Shown in pieces: positions 33,602 to 41,708 of a DNA stretch of 64,000 nt. Source of the DNA: Balneola sp. (GTDB lineage: Bacteria > Bacteroidota > Rhodothermia > Balneolales > Balneolaceae); contig NZQV01000026.1 of assembly GCA_002696035.1 (NCBI GenBank), positions 310,001 through 374,000 on the forward strand, written 5' to 3'. The position numbers and the translations under genes are program-made. Position 1 is the stretch's first letter. Every line of letters starts with the position of its first letter. The notes under the pieces are model-generated. The model worked only from the letters and a program-made list of their open reading frames with translations, was not told the origin of the DNA and made no database searches.

Positions 33602-34050
33602 AGAATTTCTTGACTAACTAGCAAGACGATACCAATTATAATGCCTACAAAATACTCTTTAAACCCCGGCTTCTTGATCCATCCTATGCCCTTTTTGAAG
33701 CTGTAGTAAAAGATCAGGATATAGATAAGGAGTAGCCCCGTTAATTCAGAAAGAAAGGAATATTTTTCTCCTTGAATTTCATCAATAAAAATAAAAGTGA
33801 TAAAGAAGATCGAGGTCAGGGAGTGGGCATAAAGTCGGATTTGATTGGCGTATTCATCCTCAATGCGTTCTTTAGATGATATGATCAGAATCAACCCAAA
33901 ACAAAAGATGAGGTTTGGAGTTCGGAGTCCCTCGAAATAAAAGTTCGGTTCAATAAAGTGATGAGCCAGGGCATATAGCAGGCAGAGAAGCGAGATAAAA
34001 CCTCCAATGAATTTGAAATACCCGGGAAGTAACCCTTGTTCTTTTTCCAT
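33589..34050 (-). CDS. Four-helix membrane protein paired with an XRE regulator
   Basis: A 153-residue protein with four hydrophobic helices at about 14-27, 42-57, 75-92 (HSLTSIFFITFIFIDEI) and 100-148 (LLIYILIFYYSF and YFVGIIIGIVLLVSQEILW, probably two). It has no recognised motif, although proteins of this size and topology are often paired with short XRE regulators. The 3' end overlaps the regulator gene by 13 nt. Whether it senses a membrane signal or is simply controlled by the regulator cannot be told from the sequence. Confidence 0.7.
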   Translation of the reverse strand: MEKEQGLLPGYFKFIGGFISLLCLLYALAHHFIEPNFYFEGLRTPNLIFCFGLILIISSKERIEDEYANQIRLYAHSLTSIFFITFIFIDEIQGEKYSFLSELTGLLLIYILIFYYSFKKGIGWIKKPGFKEYFVGIIIGIVLLVSQEILWTP

Positions 34051-34096
34051 AACTAAAGTCTGCTTATTGTTTGCAGAATAATACAGTATAGTTTAT

Positions 34097-34122
34097 AAAT
34101 AGTAAAGTATACTTTACTATTT
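34097..34122. promoter_or_regulatory. Perfect 26-bp palindrome, candidate XRE operator
   Basis: The left arm AAATAGTAAAGTA (34097-34109) is exactly complementary to the right arm TACTTTACTATTT (34110-34122), with no mismatch and no central spacer. It lies 47 nt upstream of the start of the membrane-protein/XRE operon. A dimeric XRE repressor would fit such a site. Confidence 0.65.
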
Positions 34123-34209
34123 CGTCTATTATAGAGTTGGAACTGTGCTTGAGAAAGGGAATTGCATAAATCTTAAAAGGGTGAAAAATAGTAGACTAAA
34201 TCTCGAAAA

Positions 34210-35718
34210 CTATTGATCCCAAACTTCCCGGTTCAATCCATATAAATATCGCCGATTGTCCTTGGGGTCTTTTTTGCGAGAGATAACAGGCGTATCGGTT
34301 TCAAATTCTGCTTCAAACTTTTCGTTGATCGAGTTGATGGATTCATTTCTCAACTTTCGGCGGTAATCGTAATTTTTGATGTCAGGCCAAGCGTGTTCTT
34401 CGAGTTGATGTGTGTCTGTGAAGCCTTCCTGATCTTGTAATATTTCAAACAGTTTTAACTCGTTCTCATTTAATTTCTGGAAAAAGGAGTCCTTAGGGGT
34501 CGTATGCGCTGAGATGCTTTTCGATTCTTCGCCTTCTGTATAGCTGTGTTTGTAGAACAGAAAAAGACCGAGCACAAGTATCATCCCTAATGAGACGACA
34601 ATGCCGATACGGCCCGACGCGCTGTTTCTTTCCGGAATGAGCTGAAGCAGGGAGTCTTCCGGCAGGACTTCGATCCGAAGGGGATAGCTTTTATTGTTGG
34701 TTAGGTGATCCATACCGAGGAATACAAAAGAGGCGGTACGGGGGTTATAAAAATAGCTTGAGATAAAGAATCCTTCTTCTGTGGGAATAGGAATTTCAAC
34801 CGGCTTGTATACCTCTACGGTTTCAATATTGAAAGGAACCAGATGGAACACCATGTTGGCATTATTCTGATTATGAAAGGGAAGGTACCAGTTCTTGGTA
34901 TGTGGACTGTAGGCAGATGTTGAGTGACTATTTATGCGTCCAACTTTAGAAACCGAAGCGCTGGAATAGGGTTTCCAGTTTGCGAAAGTGAAAGAAGTAA
35001 GCTTTTTCCATTCATCGTTGTTAAACGAGTACCTCCAGATGTCGCTGGCCATGGCGCGTTCAACATTCTTATCATCGGATCGGTTGTTTTTGGTATACGT
35101 GCCTCCGTACATAAAGAATGCATCCTGCGCTTTGTTGTAGAAACCAAACCTGGCGGTTCTGGGGGAAGGAAGTGGAGAGTTGATATCGGGCGTATGAAGA
35201 TGCCATTCCTTCAATTCCGGTTTAAAGAATGATATATAATTTTTGTAGGTCCAAAATCCGTAGCCGCCAAAAGCGTATAGATTGTCCTGCCTGAAGAAGG
35301 GAATATGGGAAAACTGATTTTTGTGGGGAAATGAAAGATCGAGCCGGTTCAAAGAATTAGAAGTAGTGTCGATTTCATACACACTGCCAACTCCTCTGGA
35401 CCAAAAAGTCGGTTTATGGGTAAATGGATTCAGCCCAAATTCCAATTCTGAAAGTCTTTCGGGTAAATCATCAAGTTCAGCCTGAAGGCTCCATGTTTTG
35501 GTTTCAAGGGAATAAACCCAAAGCTGTTTCTTCAAAAATACGTAGACCTCCTGATTGGTCGTGTCAATATCCGCGAGTAGTGGAGTGTTAGCGTCAAGGA
35601 CCGGATGATCTTTATCCTGGGCTTGGGCAGACTGAATATTAAACAGGTTCAGAAATAGGCAGATCCCAATAAAAGCAAGCTTAGATGCGTAAATATGCAT
35701 GGTTCTGAACCGGTTCAT
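34210..35718 (-). CDS. Membrane protein with Kelch-like propeller and putative winged-helix tail
   Basis: A 502-residue protein. A signal peptide or anchor is at about 10-34. A Kelch-like beta-propeller covers about 40-345, with blades such as DNLYAFGGYGFWTYKNYISF and DAFFMYGGTYTKNNR. One transmembrane helix lies at about 370-389. The cytoplasmic tail (about 395-502) has LNENELKLFEILQDQEGF then KNYDYRRKLRNESINSINEK and a basic RKKDPKDNRRYLYGL, resembling a winged-helix response-type domain. This topology suggests a one-component sensor: extracytoplasmic propeller, membrane helix, DNA-binding tail. That function is inferred. It is divergent from the amidoligase gene pair, with a 205-nt spacer. 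Confidence 0.7.
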   Translation of the reverse strand: MNRFRTMHIYASKLAFIGICLFLNLFNIQSAQAQDKDHPVLDANTPLLADIDTTNQEVYVFLKKQLWVYSLETKTWSLQAELDDLPERLSELEFGLNPFTHKPTFWSRGVGSVYEIDTTSNSLNRLDLSFPHKNQFSHIPFFRQDNLYAFGGYGFWTYKNYISFFKPELKEWHLHTPDINSPLPSPRTARFGFYNKAQDAFFMYGGTYTKNNRSDDKNVERAMASDIWRYSFNNDEWKKLTSFTFANWKPYSSASVSKVGRINSHSTSAYSPHTKNWYLPFHNQNNANMVFHLVPFNIETVEVYKPVEIPIPTEEGFFISSYFYNPRTASFVFLGMDHLTNNKSYPLRIEVLPEDSLLQLIPERNSASGRIGIVVSLGMILVLGLFLFYKHSYTEGEESKSISAHTTPKDSFFQKLNENELKLFEILQDQEGFTDTHQLEEHAWPDIKNYDYRRKLRNESINSINEKFEAEFETDTPVISRKKDPKDNRRYLYGLNREVWDQ

Positions 35719-35769
35719 TAAAAAATTTCATTGGGAATTTAGTTAATACTAAACTAGATAGTAACAAAA

Positions 35770-35813
35770 GTTCGGACAATTAATATAGCTAACCAAAAAG
35801 TCATCGTCCGAAC
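35770..35813. promoter_or_regulatory. Inverted repeat in the divergent region upstream of the amidoligase
   Basis: GTTCGGAC (35770-35777) and GTCCGAAC (35806-35813) are perfect 8-bp inverted arms, 28 bp apart, in the shared upstream region of the propeller-sensor gene (minus) and the amidoligase gene (plus). The arm CGTCCGAAC also resembles part of the 24.0-kb repeat (CGTCCGACC). It could be an operator or a repeat remnant. Confidence 0.4.
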
Positions 35814-35923
35814 ATGTCCTTATGGGTTTTCGGGGTACTATTTTTTTTCTGATCCGGTTCATTCCAAAAACAAGGATTGAATCTAACCTGCCATCTGTTT
35901 AAGGTATAGCAAATAAATAACAG

Positions 35924-36928
35924 ATGACTTTGGAATTTAACGACCCCTCAATAATAAAAAATCAGGATGGTGACGAACGCTCGGTAGGATTTGAATTCGA
36001 GTTCACCGGTGTGGAAATGCAGGATGCCGCAAAGATGGTTTCCGGGCTGTACGGGGGAGAGGTGCAGCAATTAAGTGGCTATGAGTTTGTGGTGGAGAAT
36101 ACTGAGTTTGGGAAGTTTTCACTGGAACTGGATGCGAGTCTTTTTCTAAATAAGAAATATGAGAAGGTCCTGAAGTCGGTAGGCCTGGATGTAGATAAGC
36201 TTAAGAATAAGGACAAGCTGGAAGAGACACTGCGCGAAATGGCGTCTACGGTAGTTCCTTTTGAGATCATCACCCCGCCCATTCCATTATCAGAAATTGA
36301 AAAGCTGAATGACTTGGTGGATAAGTTGAGAAGCTGGAAGGCCAAAGGAACCGGAAGTTCGTTTTTCTATGCGTTTGGGTTGCACCTGAATCCCGAAGTC
36401 CCGGAATTATCGGCAAAAAGTATAACGAGACACTTAAAAGCGTATGTGATGATGGATGCGTGGATACGAAAGGATGCTGAGATCAATATTTCCCGCAAGC
36501 TAACGCCATACATAAATGAATATGAAATGGATTATATCCGGCACATCCTCAGAGAAGATTATCAGCCGGATCTTGAAACATTGATTGAGGATTATTTTGA
36601 GTTCGGGAATTCCAGGAATCGACCGCTGGACCTTTTGCCGGTTTTTATGTTTATGGATGAGGAGCTGACCTCGCAATTATTGGAGGAGGAGTTAACTTCT
36701 GCCCGCCCGACATTTCATTACAGGCTTCCAAATTGTTCAATTGAGGAGAATAGTTGGTCGCTGGCGGGAGAATGGAATCGCTGGGTATTGGTGGAGAAGT
36801 TGGCTGAGGATGAAAAAGTATTGAACCAATACGCGAGAGCGTTTATAACGATGGACGAAAAATCTATGTTTGGGATCAAAAAGAAATGGATAAAATTAAT
36901 GGACAGGTGGGTTCAGAGTGTTAGATAG
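35924..36928 (+). CDS. Amidoligase (Amidoligase_2 family)
   Basis: A 334-residue protein with a glutamine-synthetase-like COOH-NH2 ligase fold. It has VGFEFEFTG (Glu24/Glu26, metal-binding strand), the catalytic FGLHLNPEV (His154) and a late YRLPNCSIEENSWSLAGEW segment. Amidoligases of this group were predicted by comparative genomics to ligate carboxylates to amines, often beside a class I glutamine amidotransferase, exactly as here: the next gene overlaps by 11 nt. The substrate is unknown; peptide, polyamine or cell-wall modification are options. Expression may be controlled with the divergent propeller-sensor gene. Confidence 0.85.
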   Translation: MTLEFNDPSIIKNQDGDERSVGFEFEFTGVEMQDAAKMVSGLYGGEVQQLSGYEFVVENTEFGKFSLELDASLFLNKKYEKVLKSVGLDVDKLKNKDKLEETLREMASTVVPFEIITPPIPLSEIEKLNDLVDKLRSWKAKGTGSSFFYAFGLHLNPEVPELSAKSITRHLKAYVMMDAWIRKDAEINISRKLTPYINEYEMDYIRHILREDYQPDLETLIEDYFEFGNSRNRPLDLLPVFMFMDEELTSQLLEEELTSARPTFHYRLPNCSIEENSWSLAGEWNRWVLVEKLAEDEKVLNQYARAFITMDEKSMFGIKKKWIKLMDRWVQSVR

Positions 36929-37697
36929 AGAGCCAGTTATTGGAATAACAGGACCAAAGGAAGGTGGAACAGGTGCGTGGATCTTCACGGCTTTTTCTGT
37001 AATTCTGGCCGGTGGAAAACCATTGCGCATAAATACAGAAACTCCTCGTGATATCGACCAGCTGGATGGATTGATATTGGGTGGCGGTGCCGATGTGGAA
37101 CCGATGAAATATGGACAACAGAGAGTGGAACGGGCCGTATTAGCCCGTGATAAGCGCACAATATTTGAATGGTTGCTCTCCATTTTATTCTTCCCAATTT
37201 ACTGGCTGGCGAGATATTTTCAACACACCAAACGTTCACCGATCGATCTTGAGCGGGATGAACTGGAGCTGAAGTTGCTTTCCCATGCCATCGAAAAAGG
37301 GATTCCGGTTTTGGGCATTTGCAGGGGCATGCAGCTTATGAATGTGCATTTCAAGGGATCGCTCCATCAGGATATTCGCGGCTTTTATGCAGAGAAGGCT
37401 CAGGTGTCTTCCATCTTCCCGAAGAAAAGAATTGTGGTTAAAGACGGAACCAAGCTGTGCGAGCTCTTGCAAACGGATATCTGCAATGTAAATGCGCTGC
37501 ACAATCAGGCTATTGATGAACCCGGCGAGGGCATTGAAGTAGCGGTACGCGAGTTGAATACAGAGATCACCCAGGCGATAGAACACAAAGATTATCCCTT
37601 TATGATCGGGGTGCAATGGCATCCGGAATACCTTATTCAGGTAGCGCGGCAGCGTAATATTTTTAAGGGCCTGGTGAAAGCTGCGCTGAGCAAATAA
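36918..37697 (+). CDS. Class I glutamine amidotransferase (peptidase C26-like)
   Basis: A 259-residue protein starting with GTG at 36918 and overlapping the amidoligase gene by 11 nt. It has LILGGGADV (oxyanion strand), nucleophile Cys135 in GICRGMQLMNV, and the His235/Glu237 pair in GVQWHPEY, so the hydrolase triad is complete. It resembles gamma-glutamyl-GABA hydrolases (PuuD-like). Unusual: residues about 78-104 include LLSILFFPIYWLARYF, a hydrophobic insertion that could anchor the enzyme to the membrane. It probably hydrolyses or supplies ammonia for the amidoligase product. The two genes form one unit. Confidence 0.87.
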   Translation: MLDREPVIGITGPKEGGTGAWIFTAFSVILAGGKPLRINTETPRDIDQLDGLILGGGADVEPMKYGQQRVERAVLARDKRTIFEWLLSILFFPIYWLARYFQHTKRSPIDLERDELELKLLSHAIEKGIPVLGICRGMQLMNVHFKGSLHQDIRGFYAEKAQVSSIFPKKRIVVKDGTKLCELLQTDICNVNALHNQAIDEPGEGIEVAVRELNTEITQAIEHKDYPFMIGVQWHPEYLIQVARQRNIFKGLVKAALSK

Positions 37698-37703
37698 ATA
37701 AAG

Positions 37704-37740
37704 GAGCTCTCCGGTGGCTACAAGATTGCCGGACGAGCTC
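37704..37740. terminator. Hairpin between the amidotransferase gene and serA
   Basis: GAGCTC-CCGG (37704-37714, with one bulged T) pairs with CCGG-GAGCTC (37729-37740, with AC bulged). It lies between two convergent stops. On the minus strand an AT-rich stretch follows (CCTTTATTTATTTG), so it may end serA. The plus side lacks a T-run. Confidence 0.6.
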
Positions 37741-37769
37741 ATTGTAAGTTTGCAGAACAAATAAATAGA

Positions 37770-39011
37770 TCAATACAAGATTCGCGTACGAATGGTGTGC
37801 TTCACGTTATTCATCGCTTCCAGGATCTTGTCATCGTATTGTTTATCCACATCAAGTACCACATAGCCGATATGCTCGTTCGTTTTCAGATACTGCCCCA
37901 GGATGTTGATATCCATATCTGAAAGCAGCTGGTTGATCTCGGAAAGAACGCCCGGCTTGTTTTCGTGAATATGAAGAATGCGATGAGCTTCTTTCTGTTT
38001 GGGAAGATTGAGTGGAGGCACGGTGTGGGAACCAACTGTAGTGCCATCATCCATCAGGTTGATGAGTTTGGAGGACACATCCATTCCAATATTATACTGA
38101 GCCTCAATGGTGGAACCACCAATATGCGGGGTCAAAATCACATTGGGTAAATTTTGTAAGTCGGTGTTGAATTTCTCTCCTTTCGACTCAGGCTCTTCAG
38201 GATATACATCAATTCCGGCACCGGATATATGCCCTGATTTCAACGCTTCTTTTAAGGCACCAATATCCACCACAGAACCACGAGATAGATTCAATAGCAC
38301 GCTGCCTTTTTTCATTTTGGCGATGGTTTCAGCGTCCATCATATTTTTTGTTCCCGGTGTTGCAGGCACGTGTAGTGTTATAATATCAGATTGTGCAAGC
38401 AGGTCATCCAGTGAGTCAATACGAGTGGCATTTCCCATGGGCAGCTTGGGTTCAATGTCATAGTAGAGAACATTGAAGCCCATATTTTCAGCTAAAACAG
38501 AAACCTGAGAACCAATGTGACCATAGCCGATGATGCCAATTTTTTTTCCGCGGACTTCATAGCTTTCTGTCGCGTCTTTTAGCCAGACGCCTTCATGAGC
38601 TTTTTTATCGCGAAGCGGAATGCGTCGTTTCAGCATTATTGATTCAGCAATAACAAGCTCGGCTACAGAACGGGTATTGGAATAAGGGGAATTGAAAACA
38701 GTGACGCCCGCTTCCATAGCTGCTTCAAGATCAACCTGATTGGTGCCGATACAAAAACAGCCGACGGCTTTTAACTTTGGGGCATTCTCGATCACCTTTT
38801 TGGTGATGTTGGTCTTAGACCGAATTCCGATGAGTTGAACGTCCTCAATGCGTTCCAGAAGTTCCTCTTCACTCCATGCTTCGCTGTAGGTTTCTACATT
38901 TATGAATTCATGGTTTTTGAAGTTTTCTTCAGCGGTGGGATGAATGCCTTCAAGTAGCAGGACTTTGATATTTTCTTTGGGGTAAGAAAGCGAATCTGTT
39001 TTATTTGTCAT
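37770..39011 (-). CDS. serA: D-3-phosphoglycerate dehydrogenase
   Basis: A 413-residue enzyme for the first step of serine synthesis (3-phosphoglycerate to phosphohydroxypyruvate, NAD). Evidence: the substrate/early block IGIRSKTNIT, the dinucleotide-binding GKKIGIIGYGHIGSQVSVLA (about 152-171), RGSVVDIGAL, GAGIDVYPEEP and the catalytic-site PHIGGSTIEAQ. A C-terminal ACT domain is at about 335-413, starting ILHIHENKPGVLSEINQLLS. Length and architecture match the E. coli type, which is feedback-inhibited by serine through the ACT domain. It is monocistronic on the minus strand. Confidence 0.94.
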   Translation of the reverse strand: MTNKTDSLSYPKENIKVLLLEGIHPTAEENFKNHEFINVETYSEAWSEEELLERIEDVQLIGIRSKTNITKKVIENAPKLKAVGCFCIGTNQVDLEAAMEAGVTVFNSPYSNTRSVAELVIAESIMLKRRIPLRDKKAHEGVWLKDATESYEVRGKKIGIIGYGHIGSQVSVLAENMGFNVLYYDIEPKLPMGNATRIDSLDDLLAQSDIITLHVPATPGTKNMMDAETIAKMKKGSVLLNLSRGSVVDIGALKEALKSGHISGAGIDVYPEEPESKGEKFNTDLQNLPNVILTPHIGGSTIEAQYNIGMDVSSKLINLMDDGTTVGSHTVPPLNLPKQKEAHRILHIHENKPGVLSEINQLLSDMDINILGQYLKTNEHIGYVVLDVDKQYDDKILEAMNNVKHTIRTRILY

Positions 39012-39206
39012 GTCAGTTTATAAATGAGTGAGTGCGAGACCGAAAGGTATAAAAACATTTATGTTTTTTTAAAAAAGTCTGCTTAAATAAAAGCTGTAGT
39101 CCATTGTAAGAAAAATGTACTAACGAATTGATCTCACGATAATAACGAAACATATACCGGGAGAAGTCGAATTACATATAGGTTCCAACAACTAAGATAT
39201 GAAGCC

Positions 39207-41204
39207 ATGAAAAAAATATATTTGTCCATAATTATTGTACTAATGAGTGTCAGCTTTGCTTTGGCACAAGACGCAAAAACCAATCATAAATTTATTGCAG
39301 AAGGAGATGAGATAGCCAGGGTGCTATCAACCGGTTCGGTTCACACCTACCAGTTAGAGCTTGGTGAAGCGCAGTATGTATTTGGGAAGGTAGATCAGCA
39401 AACGGTAGATGTGGTGGTCACGATCAAAAATCCGGAAGGTAAAGTAGCGGCCGAATTCGACGGACCGGCGCGGGGAGGGGAAACATTTCAGCTTATATCA
39501 AAAGCAGCGGGAACATATACCATTGAGGTAACTCCTTTTGAGGACTCCGAGGGAGATTATGTAATTCGGTTGTTAAAAGTGGAACCGTCAGCTCAGGATC
39601 CCGAAGGCAAAGTGGATCAGTTAATGAGTGAGTATTCAGGAGATGTGCCGGGCGCAGCAGTCATGGTATTGCAGAATGGCAATGTGCTTTTAAATAATAG
39701 TTATGGAATGGCAAACCTGGCTTATGACGTGGAGATGAACGAAAATTCCATTCACAATATCGGATCTACCTCAAAACATTTTTTGACTTTTGGACTGTTG
39801 TTGCTTCAGGAAGAAGGAAAGCTCGATCTTGATGATGACATACGTGAATATCTGCCGGAACTACCCGAATTTGATCATCCCGTAACTTTGAGACATGTAG
39901 TAAATCACACCAGCGGATATCGGGAGTTTGTGAACTTGCTGATCATGACGGGTAGAAATATCAGCACTCCGGTTTCTCAGGACAAGGTGATCGAGATCGT
40001 TCAGCGTCAGCCTGAACTCCAGAACGTGCCGGGAGCAGAATTCAACTATAACAATAGCGGGTATGTACTTTCTACAGAAGTGATAGAGCGGATCACCGAA
40101 ATGCCGTTTCCGGAATGGATGGAAGAAAATGTGTTCCTGCCGATGGGAATGAGGAATACCGTGGTACGCTCAAGCCCAAATCAAATTGTGGAAAACCGAA
40201 CGTTTGGCTATCAGTATAATGAGGATGGTCGGGTTGAGGAAGTAACGGATCTTGGTGGGGCTATGGGGCCGGGAGGAATTCACGCCAGCATGGATGACCT
40301 GAGAAAATGGGTAGAGAATCTGTTAAACCCAACCGTGGGAACAGAGGCGATGATCCGGGAGATGAGTACGCCATTTACATTGAAAAGCGGAGATGAAACA
40401 GGTTACGGTCTTGGGCTTTTTATTGACGACTATAAAGGGTTGAAAAGGCTGCATCATGGAGGGGCGGATCTTGCGCATCGTTCAAACCTGATGGTATTTC
40501 CTGAAATAAATGCCGCAGTTATTACCCAGAGCAATTTCGCGAACTTTCGGGGAGATATAGGAAACCGGGTGGTTGACATCTATTTCGGTGATATGATGGA
40601 AGAAGCTGCTGAAAAAGAGAAAGAAGCCGCTGAGGCTAAAGACAAAGCAAAAGAATTTGACTACGATCCGGAACAATTTGATCCACTGACCGGACGGTAC
40701 GAACTTAGCATCATGCCCGGTTTTATTTTGACGTTTGACAGAAATGGCGACCGGCTTTTTACTCAGGCTACAGGTCAGCCGGAAGTGGATATAACGGCTA
40801 CATCCGACTCCACCTTTAGTTTAGTAGGTGTTCCTGCAAGCATCACCTTTCACATAAATGAAGATGGGTCGGCTGATTCTTTGACCTTACATCAGAACGG
40901 GAACCACATTGCTAAAAAGATCGAGTTCGAGCTTTCTCTTGAAGATATGAAAGAATATACCGGACGGTATTTCAGTGGAGAGATCGAAACTATTTACGAT
41001 GTAGCCGTTGTAGATAGCGGATTGGTGATTCAAAACTATCAAATGGAAAATGACATTAGTTTGACTGCAGGCAATACTGACAGCTTTAGTGCAGAGTTTC
41101 CGTTGACAGAGGTGGAATTCATCCGCAATGAACAGGGTGAGATCCAGGGATTTACAGCATCCAATGGGCGAACAAGGGGAATTCTGTTTGAGAAGTGGGA
41201 ATAG
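39207..41204 (+). CDS. Secreted serine hydrolase, class C beta-lactamase/PBP-like fold
   Basis: A 665-residue protein. A signal peptide (about 1-20) is followed by a PPC-like beta domain (about 25-122). The beta-lactamase-family serine hydrolase core (about 135-460) has Ser187-Thr-Ser-Lys190 (SxxK), Tyr281-Asn-Asn283 (YxN) and GYGLGLFIDD near the end of the core. A helical linker (EEAAEKEKEAAEAKDKAKEF) leads to C-terminal lipocalin/DUF3471-like beta segments. Such proteins are usually esterases or peptidases, not resistance enzymes. Single gene with its own terminator. Confidence 0.85.
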   Translation: MKKIYLSIIIVLMSVSFALAQDAKTNHKFIAEGDEIARVLSTGSVHTYQLELGEAQYVFGKVDQQTVDVVVTIKNPEGKVAAEFDGPARGGETFQLISKAAGTYTIEVTPFEDSEGDYVIRLLKVEPSAQDPEGKVDQLMSEYSGDVPGAAVMVLQNGNVLLNNSYGMANLAYDVEMNENSIHNIGSTSKHFLTFGLLLLQEEGKLDLDDDIREYLPELPEFDHPVTLRHVVNHTSGYREFVNLLIMTGRNISTPVSQDKVIEIVQRQPELQNVPGAEFNYNNSGYVLSTEVIERITEMPFPEWMEENVFLPMGMRNTVVRSSPNQIVENRTFGYQYNEDGRVEEVTDLGGAMGPGGIHASMDDLRKWVENLLNPTVGTEAMIREMSTPFTLKSGDETGYGLGLFIDDYKGLKRLHHGGADLAHRSNLMVFPEINAAVITQSNFANFRGDIGNRVVDIYFGDMMEEAAEKEKEAAEAKDKAKEFDYDPEQFDPLTGRYELSIMPGFILTFDRNGDRLFTQATGQPEVDITATSDSTFSLVGVPASITFHINEDGSADSLTLHQNGNHIAKKIEFELSLEDMKEYTGRYFSGEIETIYDVAVVDSGLVIQNYQMENDISLTAGNTDSFSAEFPLTEVEFIRNEQGEIQGFTASNGRTRGILFEKWE

Positions 41205-41225
41205 CAGAAAGTCTCTTAGCTTAAA

Positions 41226-41260
41226 AGCCCATCAGTATTCTCCGGCTGATGGGCTTCTTT
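41226..41260 (+). terminator. Terminator after the serine hydrolase gene
   Basis: A 10-bp stem AGCCCATCAG (41226-41235) / CTGATGGGCT (41246-41255) with a 10-nt loop, followed by TCTTTTAT. It lies 22 nt after the stop, plus-strand orientation. Confidence 0.85.
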
Positions 41261-41462
41261 TATGAACGTTTTGAGTTAGCTTTTCAGAATAATTTATATT
41301 GGAGGCTATTAGGGGTGTTAATGAGCAAAATACACCATAGTATTGAGCAACTTTTGCACACAAGGAAGGCAATGTGTTTATTGAAGGGGGACGGATAAGT
41401 GAAAGATAGTGCTATTGGAGTAACGTGTTAACTACTGAATTAACTGTATTTACATAGATTAA

Positions 41463-41474
41463 AGAAGCGCTTTT
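41463..41474. promoter_or_regulatory. LacI-like palindromic site AGAAGCGCTTTT
   Basis: The core AAGCGCTT (41465-41472) is a perfect palindrome. The same 12-mer occurs at 53019-53030 in the divergent control region of the hemicellulase locus. The motif resembles LacI/GalR-family half-sites. No gene starts directly downstream of this copy, so its role is uncertain. Confidence 0.35.
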
Positions 41475-41669
41475 AAATAATTTGGAGAGATGCTGTTCAA
41501 ATACTAAATTGAAATTCGTCGAAGTCTTTATAGAAGTATAATTGTGCAAACTATTGGAAGTGTTTGTGAGAATTTAGACTTTGGCTTTGGTTAATGATGG
41601 GCGGAAGCCTTTCATCAAGGATGATAACCTTGAAAAAAATCTATCTATTTATATCCACTCATAAATCAA

Positions 41670-41703
41670 AAGGCCGCTTTGTTGATCTCAAGGCGGCTTT
41701 TTT
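41670..41703. terminator. Bidirectional terminator downstream of the META-domain gene
   Basis: GCCGC (41673-41677) with GCGGC (41693-41697), extended by TTTG/CAA pairing, is flanked by AAAA on the left and TTTTTT on the right. It works as a terminator for the minus-strand META lipoprotein gene and possibly for plus-strand transcripts too. Confidence 0.75.
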
Positions 41704-41708
41704 ATTTT

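Larger units (their letters stand above)
41205..41708. other. 504-nt non-coding region
   Basis: Contains two terminators (about 41226-41260 and 41670-41703), a palindromic AAGCGCTT operator-like site (41465-41472), and a small inverted repeat TCAAGG/CCTTGA near 41617-41635. A 26-codon ATG frame at 41321-41398 is too short to support. No RNA gene was recognised. Confidence 0.55.

Noticed and set aside
39207-41204. Beta-lactamase (resistance gene)
   Set aside because: The SxxK and YxN motifs place it in the broad serine-hydrolase fold, but the accessory PPC-like and C-terminal domains point to an esterase or peptidase.
41321-41398. A 26-codon frame with GGAGG about 16 nt upstream of its ATG
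   Set aside because: Too short, the spacing is poor, and this lineage makes little use of Shine-Dalgarno sequences; no homology recognised.
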